Below, piece after piece: positions 1 through 11,048 of a stretch of 64,000 bases of DNA. The DNA is from Garcia nutans (lineage: Eukaryota; Streptophyta; Magnoliopsida; Malpighiales; Euphorbiaceae): NCBI GenBank assembly GCA_947685225.1, contig CANTUV010000004.1, positions 14,167,001 through 14,231,000 of the forward strand, read 5' to 3'. The notes under the pieces are model-generated. The model saw only the letters and a list, made by a program, of their open reading frames with translations, had not been told where the DNA came from and did not search any database. The position numbers and the translations under genes were made by a program. Within the stretch, counting starts at the first letter, position 1; each line of letters starts with the position of its first letter.

Positions 1-1
1 A

Positions 2-326
2 TGGGTCGAAGCTGAATCCTTTAACAAACTGGGTGCAAGTCAAATGGCTAGATTTATTGAAAAGAACCTCATTTGCAAATACGGGGTCTCGCACAGTGTG
101 GTATCAGACAATGGGGTACAGTTTCAAGGAGCAATTAAGGATTTATTCTCAAAGTACCGAATCTTCCATCATAGATCCTCTCCTTATAGACTAAAGGCTA
201 ATGGTGTAGTAGAAGCAACAAACAAGACGATTAATCAAATTCTGTCCAAGATGACCAAGACTTACAGGGATTGGTCAAAGATGTTTCCCTTTGCTTTATG
301 GGGATATAGGACAAGTGTTCGAACAC
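2..326 (+). pseudogene. Integrase catalytic core fragment of Tat-2, interrupted by Tat-1
   Basis: The reading frame is open from base 2 to the insertion point, about 108 codons, with no start codon because the gene continues to the left. Family motifs of the Ty3/gypsy integrase core are visible: VVSDNGVQFQG (second catalytic Asp), SSPYR, NGVVEATNKT (catalytic Glu, D-D-35-E spacing) and FALWGYRTS. In retrotransposons this enzyme joins element DNA to chromosomal DNA. The frame stops at the duplicated target AACAC (322-326) and resumes in phase at 11054, so the split is due to insertion of Tat-1. The first catalytic Asp lies outside the window. Confidence 0.9.
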
Positions 327-544
327 TGTAGACCCTTAATTTTTTTACCTAATCCGGTCCAATATGTTTTATTTAGTCCAAAATAATTTTTGTTATCTAA
401 TTGGTCCAAAATAATTTTTATTAAATAATTTTTGCTTTAGTATCTAATTTTTATTAATAAAAAATAAAAATAAACAAATAAAAGTCAAAAAATAAAAATA
501 AAAATAAAAATTGGAGTCGAAAAAAATCAGCGACGAAAAAATTG

Positions 545-690
545 TTGAGCGGGCCCGTGGGCATTTCCCCCGCAGGAATTTCCTGCGGGCGAAATAGCTT
601 TTCCATTTCGCTCGTAGGATTTTCCTGTGAGCGAAATGGTCACTCGTAGCCCGCCCACTGCCACAATTTCCTGCGGCAGTTTTTGTCGCC
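545..690 (+). promoter_or_regulatory. GC-rich palindrome cluster in Tat-1 5' LTR upstream of TATA box
   Basis: This CpG-rich island lies in otherwise AT-rich sequence. It contains copies of an inverted motif with arms GCAGGAA/TTCCTGC, each followed by GGGCGAAAT or similar. The corresponding block of the 3' LTR (8976-9185) has more copies. Position upstream of the TATA box suggests part of the promoter region (U3); that function is inference. Confidence 0.5.
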
Positions 691-836
691 AGCGCATTTT
701 TTCCTGCGGCAATTTTTTTCGGCAGTGCAATTTTTTCGACAAAAATTTTTCGAAACCTAATTCAATTAGGTTTCGGTTTATTTTTTTATTAATATTACTT
801 GCCTTGACTAATTAGGGCGAAACCATATCAAACCAC

Positions 837-844
837 TATAAATA
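837..844 (+). promoter_or_regulatory. TATA box of Tat-1 5' LTR
   Basis: TATAAATA lies about 510 bases into the LTR, just after the palindrome at 751-775. It is repeated at the equivalent place in the 3' LTR (9328-9335) and in the Tat-2 (16627-16634) and Tat-4 (19150-19157) LTRs. This places the transcript start near 870, so the last 1.7 kb of the LTR would be transcribed leader (R and U5). Confidence 0.7.
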
Positions 845-2030
845 AGGACCAAAGGCAATTAAATTTGGGGAAGGCCGAATAAGCAACATAAGCTTGAAAA
901 TTTTAAACCAAATCAGTGAAGGAAAAGGAGCAATTCAATTTCTTTTTTTATGGAATAGTAGGGACACGATTTAACAATTCAAAGGCAGCAATTGTCTTTG
1001 TTCTTGTTAATCCAAGAAGAATTATTTTTGGAGAATCAACAAAAGGAGGTTTGTTAAATTCTTTTTGTTTTATTTTTTCACAGTAGCATAATCTATGAAA
1101 TTTTATTTTTTAAATCAAAAAACCTTATAACTTTAATTTAGTTTTACCAAAGTTAAAGCACTAATACGTTACTTTATTTTTCAAAAGACTTAAAATTGTT
1201 CAAAATCTTAAAACCTTAATTAAACATATTTTCAACAAAAATAAAATTTGATTCTGTTTCTTTCAAAATTTTAAACTAGGTTCTATTTCATTCAAAAAAC
1301 CATAAAAAACATCTTTTCTATTTATCAAAACTTTAGTCAGTTTGTTTAAATTCATAAAACTTCATAAAATTTTCAAATTGATTTCTAAATTCCAAAAGCT
1401 AATTCATCACCCGAAACTCCAATTCAAAGCTCCTAAAACCCTAATTCAACTTCCAAACTTAAAATAATAAGCTCTAACTCCTCTAAAACTTTAAACCCTA
1501 ATTTTTTCTAAGCCCTAATCCTTTAAAACATTAAAAACCAAAAAACATAAATCTTTTAAATTTTACACAATAGCTTGAAATCATCATTTAAAACCACAAA
1601 TCAAAAGTATTTCAAAGTGTCTAAAACCCTAGTATCATGATTTCACCATTCAAACCTTAATTTGTTTAATCAAAGAGTCTTACCAACCTTTTAAAAACAT
1701 AAAACCACAATCTATTTTAATTCCATAAAAAAGTCATAGTAGCTTAAACCCATGAAAATCCAAAACCCCTTAACACATGAGATAAAGAACCCTAAATGGA
1801 AACACTAGCTATAATTTGGAGTTTTATTTACCTTATTCAATTCCATATTTGATTATGCTTGGTTTTATTTCTTATGATTTAATTTATGTAAACTCAATAC
1901 TTGGTTTATTTTATTAATCATGGATGGATGTTTACTTTTTATTGATATTCGGTACCTTTGATGAATGATTTATTTATTATGAATGGTTATTTATTTTTAT
2001 CAATTTATTTAGACTTCCAAATGTTGTAAG

Positions 2031-2193
2031 AGGTATGTTTCCACTTGGTGGGTACCTCATTAGTTAAATATCATGTAATTTAATTTGCTTTTCTATCTTA
2101 GAACTTATGTAAAGGGCATGTTTCTACCTTTCGGTGGGTGTCCTATTTAGGCATGTGATGTAAGGACATGTTTCCATCCTTGGATGGGTGTCC
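2031..2193 (+). other. Triple tandem hairpin block in Tat-1 5' LTR
   Basis: There are three stem-loops of one plan at 2031-2057, 2114-2143 and 2164-2193. Each has an outer stem, a TGTTT bulge on the 5' side, an inner stem and a tiny loop. The third pairs GGACA with TGTCC and CCATCC with GGATGG around TT. The second pairs GGGCA with TGTCC and CTACC with GGTGG. The first pairs AGGTA with TACCT and CCAC with GGTGG. The block recurs in the other Tat LTRs (10521-10683, 17800-17962, 20115-20286). It lies in the predicted transcribed leader. Confidence 0.7.
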
Positions 2194-2584
2194 ATTTTTT
2201 TGCTTTTGTTTGGACATTGCTTTGATTTTAATACAATGATGCTTTCTTTTAATTATTGTGTGTAATATGGATAATGTTGTTATTTTTAGAATTTTATAAT
2301 GTTAAGACCTGTAAAGGAGGCCGGTTTCAATGAACCGGGCATTGTGGGGGTGCTGGGCCATTTCTCACCTTCCCCATACATACCCAACTTTCCGAACCCA
2401 TTAAGGGGTTGGGGATTCCTTAGGAATCGAGTCATCTACCCCTTTCTTTTTCCCGGCCCGTCCGGGGTGGCGACTCCATTTTCTCTGGACTTAGGTTCGT
2501 GTTCTCTAAGGCCCCGAGCCTAAACAGTACCGAAGTCGCAAGAACCATTCCACCAGGAGTGGGGGCGAAAATCCCCGCTCATAG

Positions 2585-2601
2585 TGGCGACTCCACTGGG
2601 G
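2585..2601 (+). other. Primer binding site of Tat-1 (tRNA-Arg type)
   Basis: TGGCGACTCCACTGGGG starts one base after the LTR end. A site starting TGGCGACTCC complementary to the 3' end of a tRNA-Arg is typical of Ogre/Tat elements. The same site follows the Tat-4 LTR (30711). Confidence 0.8.
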
Positions 2602-3760
2602 ATAAGAGAAGTTGATTTCGTTGGTCTTTATATTATTCTATTCTTTCTTATAATGATATTATCCATTGCATCATATTAGATTGCATTGTGTGCATGATTT
2701 AGGACGCCCGTGTTACCCGTGTTATGTTATTTAAGGGATACCATACTTTCACTCAAGTTATGAAGATCGAGCATTACATAACCATTCATAGCCTCGTACT
2801 GTTTGGTATATACTTACTATGGGAACCTAAGCCTTTTAACCCAAAGACTAAAGCTCATGTTATTGGCCTAGTTACTTTCCTTAGGTTTTACCCCAAATGC
2901 ATGTTGTTTGACTATGGTTAGTTTATCTTAGTCTAAATCATGGCTTATTTGGTTTGTCCTTTTTCTAATATGACCTAAATACATTATGAGCTCAAAATAA
3001 ACTTTTCTTTAAAGTCCAAAAGACCAAAGCTATTTTTAAAATTTTTTCAAGATGGTCTATGGACATAAGACTTTTCTAAAAACAAATCAAAAATTCTTTG
3101 GCCCATGGCCCAAATACTAAGCCCAAAATCCATTTTTCTAAAATATTTTTACAATGGGCTTAGAAATAAAATTACTTTTATCCAACCTTTTCTTACAAAG
3201 AGCTTGCAAAATATTTAGGTCAATTATGAAGTACCAAAAATCAATTGTGGGCCTAGTTTACACTAAGAATAAATTAACCATTGGCTTGTTTTTGGCATGA
3301 ATCATTAGTTACCTTTTTCAAGTGAGAAATCTATTTATAATAAACCTCTTAATTTTGTTTTAATCCAACAAAGCATAAAAGCTACTATGGTTGGTTGAAT
3401 GGATTAAAACCTAATTAATGGGAATTATCATGGATGGATTTCCATCTTCGAAAATATAACTATTGGTTGAAACGTCCGAGGGAATTATTCGAAAGCAAGA
3501 TACCCCATGTTGGCATTTTTGTTAACCATATACCTAGGAAAAGGGACTCGCCATTCATGTGTGGATGTTATAAGGTTGGAAGGAATGTCCTAATTATCCT
3601 TGTTTGTTGATTGTTTGTGCATACATGCATACATTTGCATCTCATTGATCCTCTCTGGCTCACAGCCCTGGATTACGATAGTTCAAAAGCTTACAACAAT
3701 CCGACCTATGCCAGGGATGAAGTATCTAGCAACGACTAAATCACTTGCTCACCTAAAATA
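2602..3760 (+). other. Tat-1 untranslated leader
   Basis: No convincing gene. The sequence is AT-rich leader between primer site and gag. The same leader is present in Tat-4 (30728-31302 and 41473-41565), which shows that it is a conserved part of the element. Confidence 0.7.
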
Positions 3761-5156
3761 ATGGAGCCCGAACAAATTCAAAGGATGGTGGATGAAGCCC
3801 TCAATGCCAAGATGGAAGAAATCAAAGAGGCCCTAGCTGAGACCATGAAGAACCAGTTGACTGCAATCTTAGAGAACCATGCCGAGGCATTTGCTAGCAC
3901 TAAGAAACCAAAGGACAAAGGGAAGAACAAAGTTAGTGAAGTGGTTTTTGATGATGAAAAGGTGATCATTGATGATGATGATGATTGGGCTTAATACTAC
4001 CAAGATGTTCAAGAGAAGAAGAAAGAACCGAAGGTTGCTGAGAAAGCAACTATTGAATAGATCGACTTCTGATGTTGAAAAGATGATTGCTGATTTAGAA
4101 AAGAAATTTGAGAAGAAATTCAAAACCGAAGAGGTGTCCAAGATCGACAAATTGTTTGAGCTAGATGAAGAAGTTCCATACAAATTCAAGATGGCATCCT
4201 TTGCTAGATACAATGGTACCGAAAATCCTCATCTCCATGTGAAGTAGTACATCACTGCTATACAGTCTGCTTGAGCTACTAAGGCTCAAACTCTAAGGTA
4301 CTTCATGCTCTCATTGGATCCTGTTGTCCAAAATTGGTTCAATACCTTAGATGAAGGAACACAAAAGAGTTGGAATCTACTTTACAAAGCCTTCATCCAA
4401 CAATATGGATATAACGTTGAGTTGGAAGTTACCTTAATGGAAGTGGAGTCCATTAGGCAAAGGCCGAATGAGAATTTTGTAGATTATGTCAAGAGATGGA
4501 GAAACAAGGCCACTTTGCTCAAGAAAATGCCAGATGAATCTGATCAAATAAGGATGATCGTGAGAGTTGTCTTGCCCAATCTCCATGAAAGGATGTCTCA
4601 CACTCTTATAAGGGATTTAAAAGATCTTCTCCAAGCTTGTCTGCAAATTGAAGAGTGGGAAAGAGAGAAGAATCACTTTTCAATAAAGAGGAATGAGAAA
4701 GGGAATTACCAGTCCAGAAATCAAAGCACGCAAAAAGAAGTTGATGTTAATGTGACCGGTCAAGGAAATAAAAGACAATTCTCAGAATTGGGGAAACCTC
4801 TATCTTGGGTTTTTAGCAAGCTGCAAAAGAAAGGGTTGCTGCAACCGTTAGCTCCCCGACCACTACATAATCCACTGCCACCAAACTTCAATGCCGAGGC
4901 CTTCTGTCAATTTCATCAAATGCGAGGGCATGAAATAGATAAATGTGCTCGTTTAAGGCATGAGATCCAAGATTTGATTGATAGTGGCAAGCTACCTGAG
5001 CCGAATAAGCCCAATACCAAGAACAACCTTTTGCCTAAGTTTGGAAGAGTACCTCCACCGGCAACCTTCATGGTGGGAAAAGGATTGGAAGAAGATTTTG
5101 TTTTATCATCCTTTCAAGATGGGGATATTGAAGATGTGAAAGGAAAAGAAGCCTAA
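3761..5156 (+). pseudogene. gag: gag of Tat-1, frameshifted and nonsense-mutated
   Basis: Gag forms the capsid-like particle that packages element RNA. The first ATG at 3761 opens a frame rich in Glu and Lys that stops at 3992-3994. A second frame carries LEKKFEKKF and VPYKFKMASFARYNGTENP, with stops at 4245-4247 and near 4275. From 4305 to 5156 the same frame is open for 283 codons. This part contains the plant retrotransposon gag core (WFNTLDEGTQKSWN, MEVESIRQRPNENFVDY, WRNKATLL) and a Tat-type zinc-binding segment with CQFHQMRGHEIDKC. The two later stops each need only one C-to-T change (from Gln and Arg codons). The gene is not translatable as a whole. Confidence 0.85.
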
Positions 5157-7627
5157 CTCAATGAACTTTCCTTAGCTTGAATGTTGCTTTTCAATTTTAC
5201 TTTCTTTAATTGGAACTATCGTGTTTTTCAAATTTAAAGTTATTTGAATAAATCACTTTTATTAAAAATTTCTGTTGGTCTTTGTTCATTTTGGTGCTCA
5301 ACCAATGAGGAATCTAGCTTGATGTTCATAAATTAATGTGTCTAGGCATCATGACTTGAATGACTTTAGTAGGTGAGGGAATTACTCTATAGCATTGAGT
5401 TGTGTATGCTTACTTAGAGAGGGCTCCTGCATAATTATCTTTGTCTAGGTCCTAGCCAGTCTTAGAACATGCTTTGACAAACTTTTGAGGCGAAATTAAA
5501 CTCTGCTTATTTAAGGGAGAGATGATCTAGGTATTGTTTGACGAGCCAACAACTAGTATCTACCCAATTAGATATTAATCCCTAGTTGTCCCTTTGATCC
5601 TTCATAAAATTTTAGCTTTCTTTTCATTGGCATATAACCCCCAACAACCTACCTTGAGTTGTTGTGATACTTTTGACAAGTCTTATGATCACTAAGGTGA
5701 AGAGGCAAGAAGATCAAAGAAAGAAATGAATAGTGAAGACCATGAAGACAGTTGAAGTTCTGAAGACCATGAGGGTAGTTGATGCTTTCAAGACCATAAG
5801 GGTAGTTGAAGTTTTTCTAATGTCTCAAATTTATAAAGATGACATTAGAGTAACAAATGATTTATCCCTGTTAATGGAGATTTATGTTACTCCACTCATC
5901 CATTATTGGAAGCCCAAGTTAGTACAAACAAGACAACTCTTTTAGAGCTAGAACTAAAAAAAAGAGAGAGAGAAGAAAAGAAAACAAAAAAGACAAAAGA
6001 AAAAAAAAGAAAAGAAAAAAGAAAAAAATAAAACCCAAAAAAAAAAGTTCAAAAAGCCAACTGAGTTCTCTTTTACCTAAAGCAGCAAAAGGCTTCCATT
6101 TGGTTCATAAAGACATTTTTTACTTGAATTGGTCCAACCCAACCAAAGATTCAATCAAAATCAAAGAAAATGAGAAAGACCATTCAGTTCTTGAAAGATC
6201 TGCACTTGACAGTCCTATAAGGAAGAAGGACAAAATGATAAAATGCTCAAAGAAAAGAAAGAGTAAGAGAAATAAAGAAAAGGGAGAAGAAGAAAAGAAA
6301 TGAATTTGGGAACCAAACTTTTTTTTCAAGGGCAAAAACTATCCTAATCAAGATTCAGGTTAATGCTAAGAAGATAGAAGGAATTTGGAGTCTAGCAAGA
6401 TTGCCTCCAAGCTGCCTAAAATTCAAACAAGAAATTTGTAGTGTGAGGGTTTGTCCATTGTGTCACATCAGCTCCTATCTCAAAATGGCCTTCATCTAAA
6501 CCCGTGTCCCCTATAGACCCCATTTCAAGCCTATTAAAGACCTGTTGATCTCTCTTGGTAGGTAGAGTCTATTAGTGGAGATAGTTTGGATAAGCATGCA
6601 TATGAGATAGACAATATTTAAACTCAAATGAGACCTTTGGCCAAGTAATGTGTATGTGCCTATCTGAAGTGCAACAATTCTTGCTTAAATAGAAATAATT
6701 CCCGAGTTTAGTATGGTAACTAGGGTTGTCATGTTATAGATATGTTAATTTGAAAAATCAAGTCCTGAGGTACATTGACATTAATTTGGCAAAGCCAACA
6801 TTCGATTTCAAAATTAAAATTAAAAAAAAAACAATGTTTTGTCATACAAAGCCTTCAAGTTAAGGGAAGTATGTTGAACCTCCAAAGGACACATTAGGCA
6901 AAGGAAATGATTATTGGCAACGTCATGAAGAAGCTATCAACTGACATGCTGAGACATAGTTTGAAATAGATGAATCCCTGACTCTGCTACTTGGGGTCTC
7001 CATTATTCATATTTTTAACATCTTGAAGATAAAAGCCATAAATGTAAAGCTTTCTATCATTCCAATGCAAGACTTGAATAAGCATCGAAAAGGAGTCAAT
7101 GAGAATACTTCTGCTGATCACCTCGGTCTATGAGTCAATGAAACCGCTGTGAGTATTATCATACATATCATGCATACATGAGCATATCACATCGCACTTT
7201 CTTGTCTTGTGTTGTCTATTCTTTGGCAAAATGAACAGCAAACACCCTGCAAAGTAAAGAATCAAAAGAAGATATCAAATCAGGGGGGCATAGAAAGCCC
7301 ATTGCTTAAGAAAGCTCTAGTAATCTTGCAAAGAGAAGAAATACGTGCTTGTGCGAAGAACTAGATGGCAAAAACATCAATCAAAGCTTTCATGGATAAA
7401 ATATTTGGTTTGAGCCTACACAGGGGGCAAAGTTTCTCCTTTTCAATTTTTTCAGTTTATATAACAAATATTTTTAAACTCACTTACAAATATTTTGCCA
7501 CATAGGGGAGCAAGGAGAGGATATAAGGTCCAATTAAAAATAGCTAAATCTTTGCAAAAAGGAAGAACAAAACTCTCAAAAGAATGAAGATGCAAAAGAC
7601 AAAAGACCAATCTAGCTAAAAGAGCTA
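5157..7627 (+). other. Tat-1 interior spacer without coding signal
   Basis: About 2.5 kb where other Tat elements carry protease-RT-RNase H-integrase. I see none of their motifs in any frame. The stretch includes a purine-rich A/AAG tract (about 5950-6300), whose long open frames are compositional artefacts. It also has polypurine-like runs such as AGGGGGGCA (near 7286) and AGGGGGCAAAG (near 7420), each resembling the element's own polypurine tract. Confidence 0.6.
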
Positions 7628-7795
7628 AAGCCAGGGTAAAGACCCGACCTCCAATGAATAAAGACCCATTTTCAAGGGTGAAGACCCGAAGTCTAAAGGA
7701 TGAAGATCCATTTTCAAGGGTGAAGACCTGATCTCAAAGAAGGAAGATCCATTTTCAAAGGTAAAAGATCCATTATGAGGGTGAAGAATCACAAT
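7628..7795 (+). repeat. Tandem repeat block 1 in Tat-1 3' region (GAAG-loop units)
   Basis: Degenerate units of about 35-40 bases. Each contains a small inverted repeat around GAAG or AAAG: GGGT-GAAG-ACCC or GGAT-GAAG-ATCC. The arms change together between units. Confidence 0.65.
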
Positions 7796-7847
7796 GCATA
7801 GAACAGCCGGAGCAGTCAGACTTCTCAACTAATAAAAGGTTAGTCAA

Positions 7848-8245
7848 ATTCATTCTCAGGTCCAAGTACCCAATCTCGGGTCCAAGTGCCCAAATTAAAT
7901 CCAAATCAATTCAAGCTCGGGTCCAAGTACCCAATCTCGGGTCCAAGCACCCATTCTCGGGTCCAAGTACCCAAATCAAATCAATTTAGGGTCGAGTATC
8001 CCAATCCAGTTTAGGATCGAGAATACAAAATCAAGTTTAGAATCGAGTATCCGAACCCAATTTAGGATCGAGTATCCCAATCCAGTTTAGGATCGAGTAT
8101 CCAAATCCAAAATTAAGTTTAGGATCGAGTATCCGAACCCAATTTAGGATCGAGTATCCCAATTCGAATCCAGTTTAGGATCGAGTATCCAAATCCAGAT
8201 AGGATCAAGTATCCGAGTCTAGTTTAGGATCGAGTATCCAAATCT
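7848..8245 (+). repeat. Tandem repeat block 2 in Tat-1 3' region (CCAAGT/CGAGT-loop units)
   Basis: Repeated short units with inverted arms: first GGGT-CCAAGT-ACCC, then a run of GGAT-CGAGT-ATCC, spaced about 30-40 bases. The block passes directly into block 3. Confidence 0.75.
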
Positions 8246-8685
8246 CTAGGGTCCAGAACCCAAATTTTCCTTAGGTCCAGAACCTAGAATTATTTCTAAG
8301 TCCAAGACTTAGCTCGGGTCCAAAACCCAAATTTTTTCTTTAGGTCCAGAACCTAGAATCTCTTCTAAGTCCAGAACTTAGCTTGGGTCCAAAACCCAAA
8401 ATTTTCCTTAGGTCTAGAACCTAGAATTATTTTTAAGTCCAAGACTTAGCTCGGGTCCAGAACCCAAAATTTTCCTTAGGTCCAGAACATAAAATTATTT
8501 CTAAGTCCAAGACGTAGCTCAGGTCCAGAACCCAAATTTTTCCTTTAGGTCCAAAACCTAGAATCTCTTCTAAGTCCAGAACTTAGCTCGGGTCCAGAAC
8601 CCAAAATTTTCCTTAGGTCTAGAACCTAGAATTTATCCTTGAGTCCAGAACTCAAACCGGGTCTAGAACCCAAAACATCAACCAT
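8246..8685 (+). repeat. Tandem repeat block 3 in Tat-1 3' region (CCAGA-loop units)
   Basis: Higher-order units of about 65 bases, each with three inverted repeats around CCAGA or a close variant: GGGT/ACCC, AGGT/ACCT and AAGT/ACTT. The final units use GAGT/ACTC. Tat-2 carries the same array type at 15465-16190. Tandem repeats in the 3' untranslated region are known for Ogre/Tat elements. Confidence 0.8.
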
Positions 8686-8744
8686 CTCAAAAATTAAGAC
8701 TTATTGCTTTTCACTCTCTTTCACTAAGGATTCAGATCATTCAA

Positions 8745-8757
8745 GCAGGGGGTAAAC
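8745..8757 (+). other. Polypurine tract of Tat-1
   Basis: GCAGGGGGTAAAC abuts the 3' LTR start TGTAGA. It is the expected plus-strand DNA primer and matches the tract of Tat-2 at 16256-16269. Confidence 0.75.
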
Positions 8758-11048
8758 TGTAGATCCTTATTTTTTGACCCAATCAGATCCAATATGTTTT
8801 ATTTAGTCCAAAATGATTTTTGTTGTCTAATTGGTCCAAAATAATTTTTATTAAATAATTTTTACTTTAGTATCTAATTTTTATTAATAAAAAATAAAAA
8901 TAAATAAATAAAAGTCAAAAAATAAAAATAAAAATCAGAGTCAAAAAAATCGACGACGAAAAAATCGTGGCGCGGGCCCATAGGCATTTCGCTCGCAGGA
9001 ATTTCCTGCGGGCGAAATGGCCCAAGCTATTTTGCCGGCAGAAAAAATCTGCTGCCGAAATAGCTTTTCCATTTCGCTCACAGGATTTTCCTGCGGGCGA
9101 AATGGTCGCCTGCAGGAATTTCCTGCGGGCGACACCCGCAGCCCGCCCCTACCGCAATTTCCTGCGGCAGTTTTTTTTCCCAGCGCATTTTTTCCTGCGG
9201 CAATTTTTTTTCGGCAGCGTAATTTTTCCGATGCAAATTTTTTGAAACCTAATTCACTTAGGTTTCGGTTTCTTTTTTTTTAATATTACTTGCCTTGACT
9301 AATTAGGGAGAAACCACATCAAACCACTATAAATAAGGACCAAAGGCAATTAAATTTGGGGGAGGCCGAATAAACAACAGAAGCTTGAAAATTTTAAACC
9401 AAATCAGGAAGGAAAAGGAGCAATTCAATTTCTTTTTTTCTGGAATAGCAGGGACACGATTTAAGCAATTCAAAGGCAGCAATTGTCTTTGTTCTTGTTC
9501 ATCCAAGAAGAATTATTTTTGGAGAATCAACAAAAGGAGGTATGTTAAATTCTTTTATTTTATTTTTTCACAGTAGCATAATCTATGAAATTTTATTTTT
9601 TAAATCAAAAAACCTTAGAACTTTAATTTAGTTTTTCCAAAGCTAAACTACTAATATGTTACTTTATTTTCCAAAAAGACTTTAAATTGTTCAAAATCTT
9701 AAAACCTTAATTAAACATATTTTCAACAAAAATAAAATTTGATTCCGTTTCTTTCAAAATTTTAAACTAGGTTCTATTTCATTCAAAAAACCTTAAAAAA
9801 CATCTTTTCTATTTATCAAAACTTTAGTCCGTTTGTTTAAATTCATAAAATTCATAAAATTTTCAAATTGATTTCCAAATTTCAAAAGCCAATTCATCAC
9901 CCGAAACTCCAATTCAAAGCTCCTAAAACCCTAATTCAACTTCCAAACTTAAAATAATAAGCTCTAACTCCTCTAAAACTTTAAACCCTTATTTTTTCTA
10001 AGCCCTAATCCTTTAAAACATTAAAAACCAAAAAACATAAATCTTTTAAATTTTACATAGTAGCTTGAAATCATCATTTAAAACCACAAATCAAAAGTAT
10101 TTCAAAGTGTCTAAAACCCTAGTTTCATGATTTCACCATTCAAACCTTAATTTGTTTAATCAAAGAGTCTTACCAACCTTTTAAAAACATAAAAGCACAA
10201 TATATTTTAATTCCATAAAAAAGTCATAGTAGCTTAAACCCATGAGAATCCAAAACCCCTTAATACATGAGATAAAGAACCCTAAATGGAAACACTAGCT
10301 ATAATTTGGAGTTTTATTTACCTTATTCAATTCCATATTTGATTATGCTTGGTTTTATTTCTTATGATTTAATTTATTTAAATTCAATACTTGGTTTATT
10401 TTATTTATCATGGATGGATGTTTACTTTTTATTGATATTTGGTACCTTTGATGAATGATTTCTTTATTATGAATGGTTATTTACTTTTATCAATTTATTT
10501 AGACTTCCAAATGTTGTAAGAGGTATGTTTCCACTTGGTGGGTACCTCATTAGTTAAATATCATGTAATTTAATTTGCTTTTCTATCTTAGAACTTATGT
10601 AAAGGGCATGTTTCTACCTTTCGGTGGGTGTCGTATTTAGGCATGTGATGTAAGGACATGTTTCCATCCTTGGATGGGTGTCCATTTATTTGCTTTGTTT
10701 GGACATTGCTTTGATTTTAATACAATGATGCTTTCTTTTAATTATTGTGTGTAATATGGATAATGTTGTTATATTTAAGAATTTTATAATGTTAAGACCT
10801 GTAAAGGAGGCCGGTTCCATTGAACCGGGCGTTGTGGGGGTGCTGGGCCATTTCTCACCTTCCCCACACGTACCCAACTTTTCGAACCCATTACGGGGTT
10901 GGGGATTCCTTAGGAATCGAATCATCCACCCCTTTCTTTTTTCTAGCCCGTCTGGGTGGTGACTCCATTTTCTCCGGACTTAGGTTCGTGTTCTCTAAGG
11001 CCTCGAGCCTAAACAGTGCCGAAGTGGGGGTGAAAATCCCCGCTCACA
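8758..11048 (+). repeat. 3' LTR of Tat-1
   Basis: 2291 bp, TGTAGATCC to CTCACA. It has the same order of parts as the 5' LTR: palindrome cluster 8976-9185, TATA box 9328-9335 and hairpin block 10521-10683. It carries a longer palindrome cluster than the 5' LTR. It lacks 24 bases near its end (between GAAGT and GGGGG, about 11023) that the Tat-1 5' LTR and the Tat-2 and Tat-4 LTRs retain. Confidence 0.9.
10521..10683 (+). other. Triple tandem hairpin block in Tat-1 3' LTR
   Basis: Stem-loops lie at 10521-10547, 10604-10633 and 10654-10683. The middle one has lost one outer pair (TGTCG instead of TGTCC). Confidence 0.65.

Larger units (their letters stand above)
327..2583 (+). repeat. 5' LTR of Tat-1
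   Basis: The LTR is 2257 bp, starts TGTAGACCC and ends CGCTCATA, one base before the primer binding site. In order it holds an AT-rich start, a GC-rich palindrome cluster (about 545-690), a perfect inverted repeat with 12-base arms CGAAACCTAATT (751-775), a TATA box (837-844), a long AT-rich stretch with many AAACCCTAA motifs (about 1420-1640), three tandem hairpins (2031-2193), a hairpin with arms CCGGTT/AACCGG (2321-2338) and a conserved terminal part. Short open frames inside it have no recognisable product. Confidence 0.9.
327..11048 (+). mobile_element. Tat-1: complete but pol-less Tat/Ogre LTR retrotransposon inserted in Tat-2 integrase
   Basis: Two LTRs (327-2583 and 8758-11048) bound a 6.2 kb interior. 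The 5-bp target duplication AACAC lies at 322-326 and 11049-11053. The interior holds a tRNA-Arg-type primer site, a broken gag gene (3761-5156), about 2.5 kb of spacer with no coding signal, three tandem-repeat blocks and a polypurine tract. I find no protease, reverse transcriptase, RNase H or integrase motif. It fits the gag-only (TR-GAG-like) non-autonomous type or a pol-deletion derivative. Both LTRs carry many differences including indels, so it is clearly older than the two Tekay insertions. Confidence 0.9.

Noticed and set aside
5733..6335. Lys- and Glu-rich open frames in the Tat-1 spacer
   Set aside because: They arise from an A/AAG-rich purine tract with no homology and no coding pattern.
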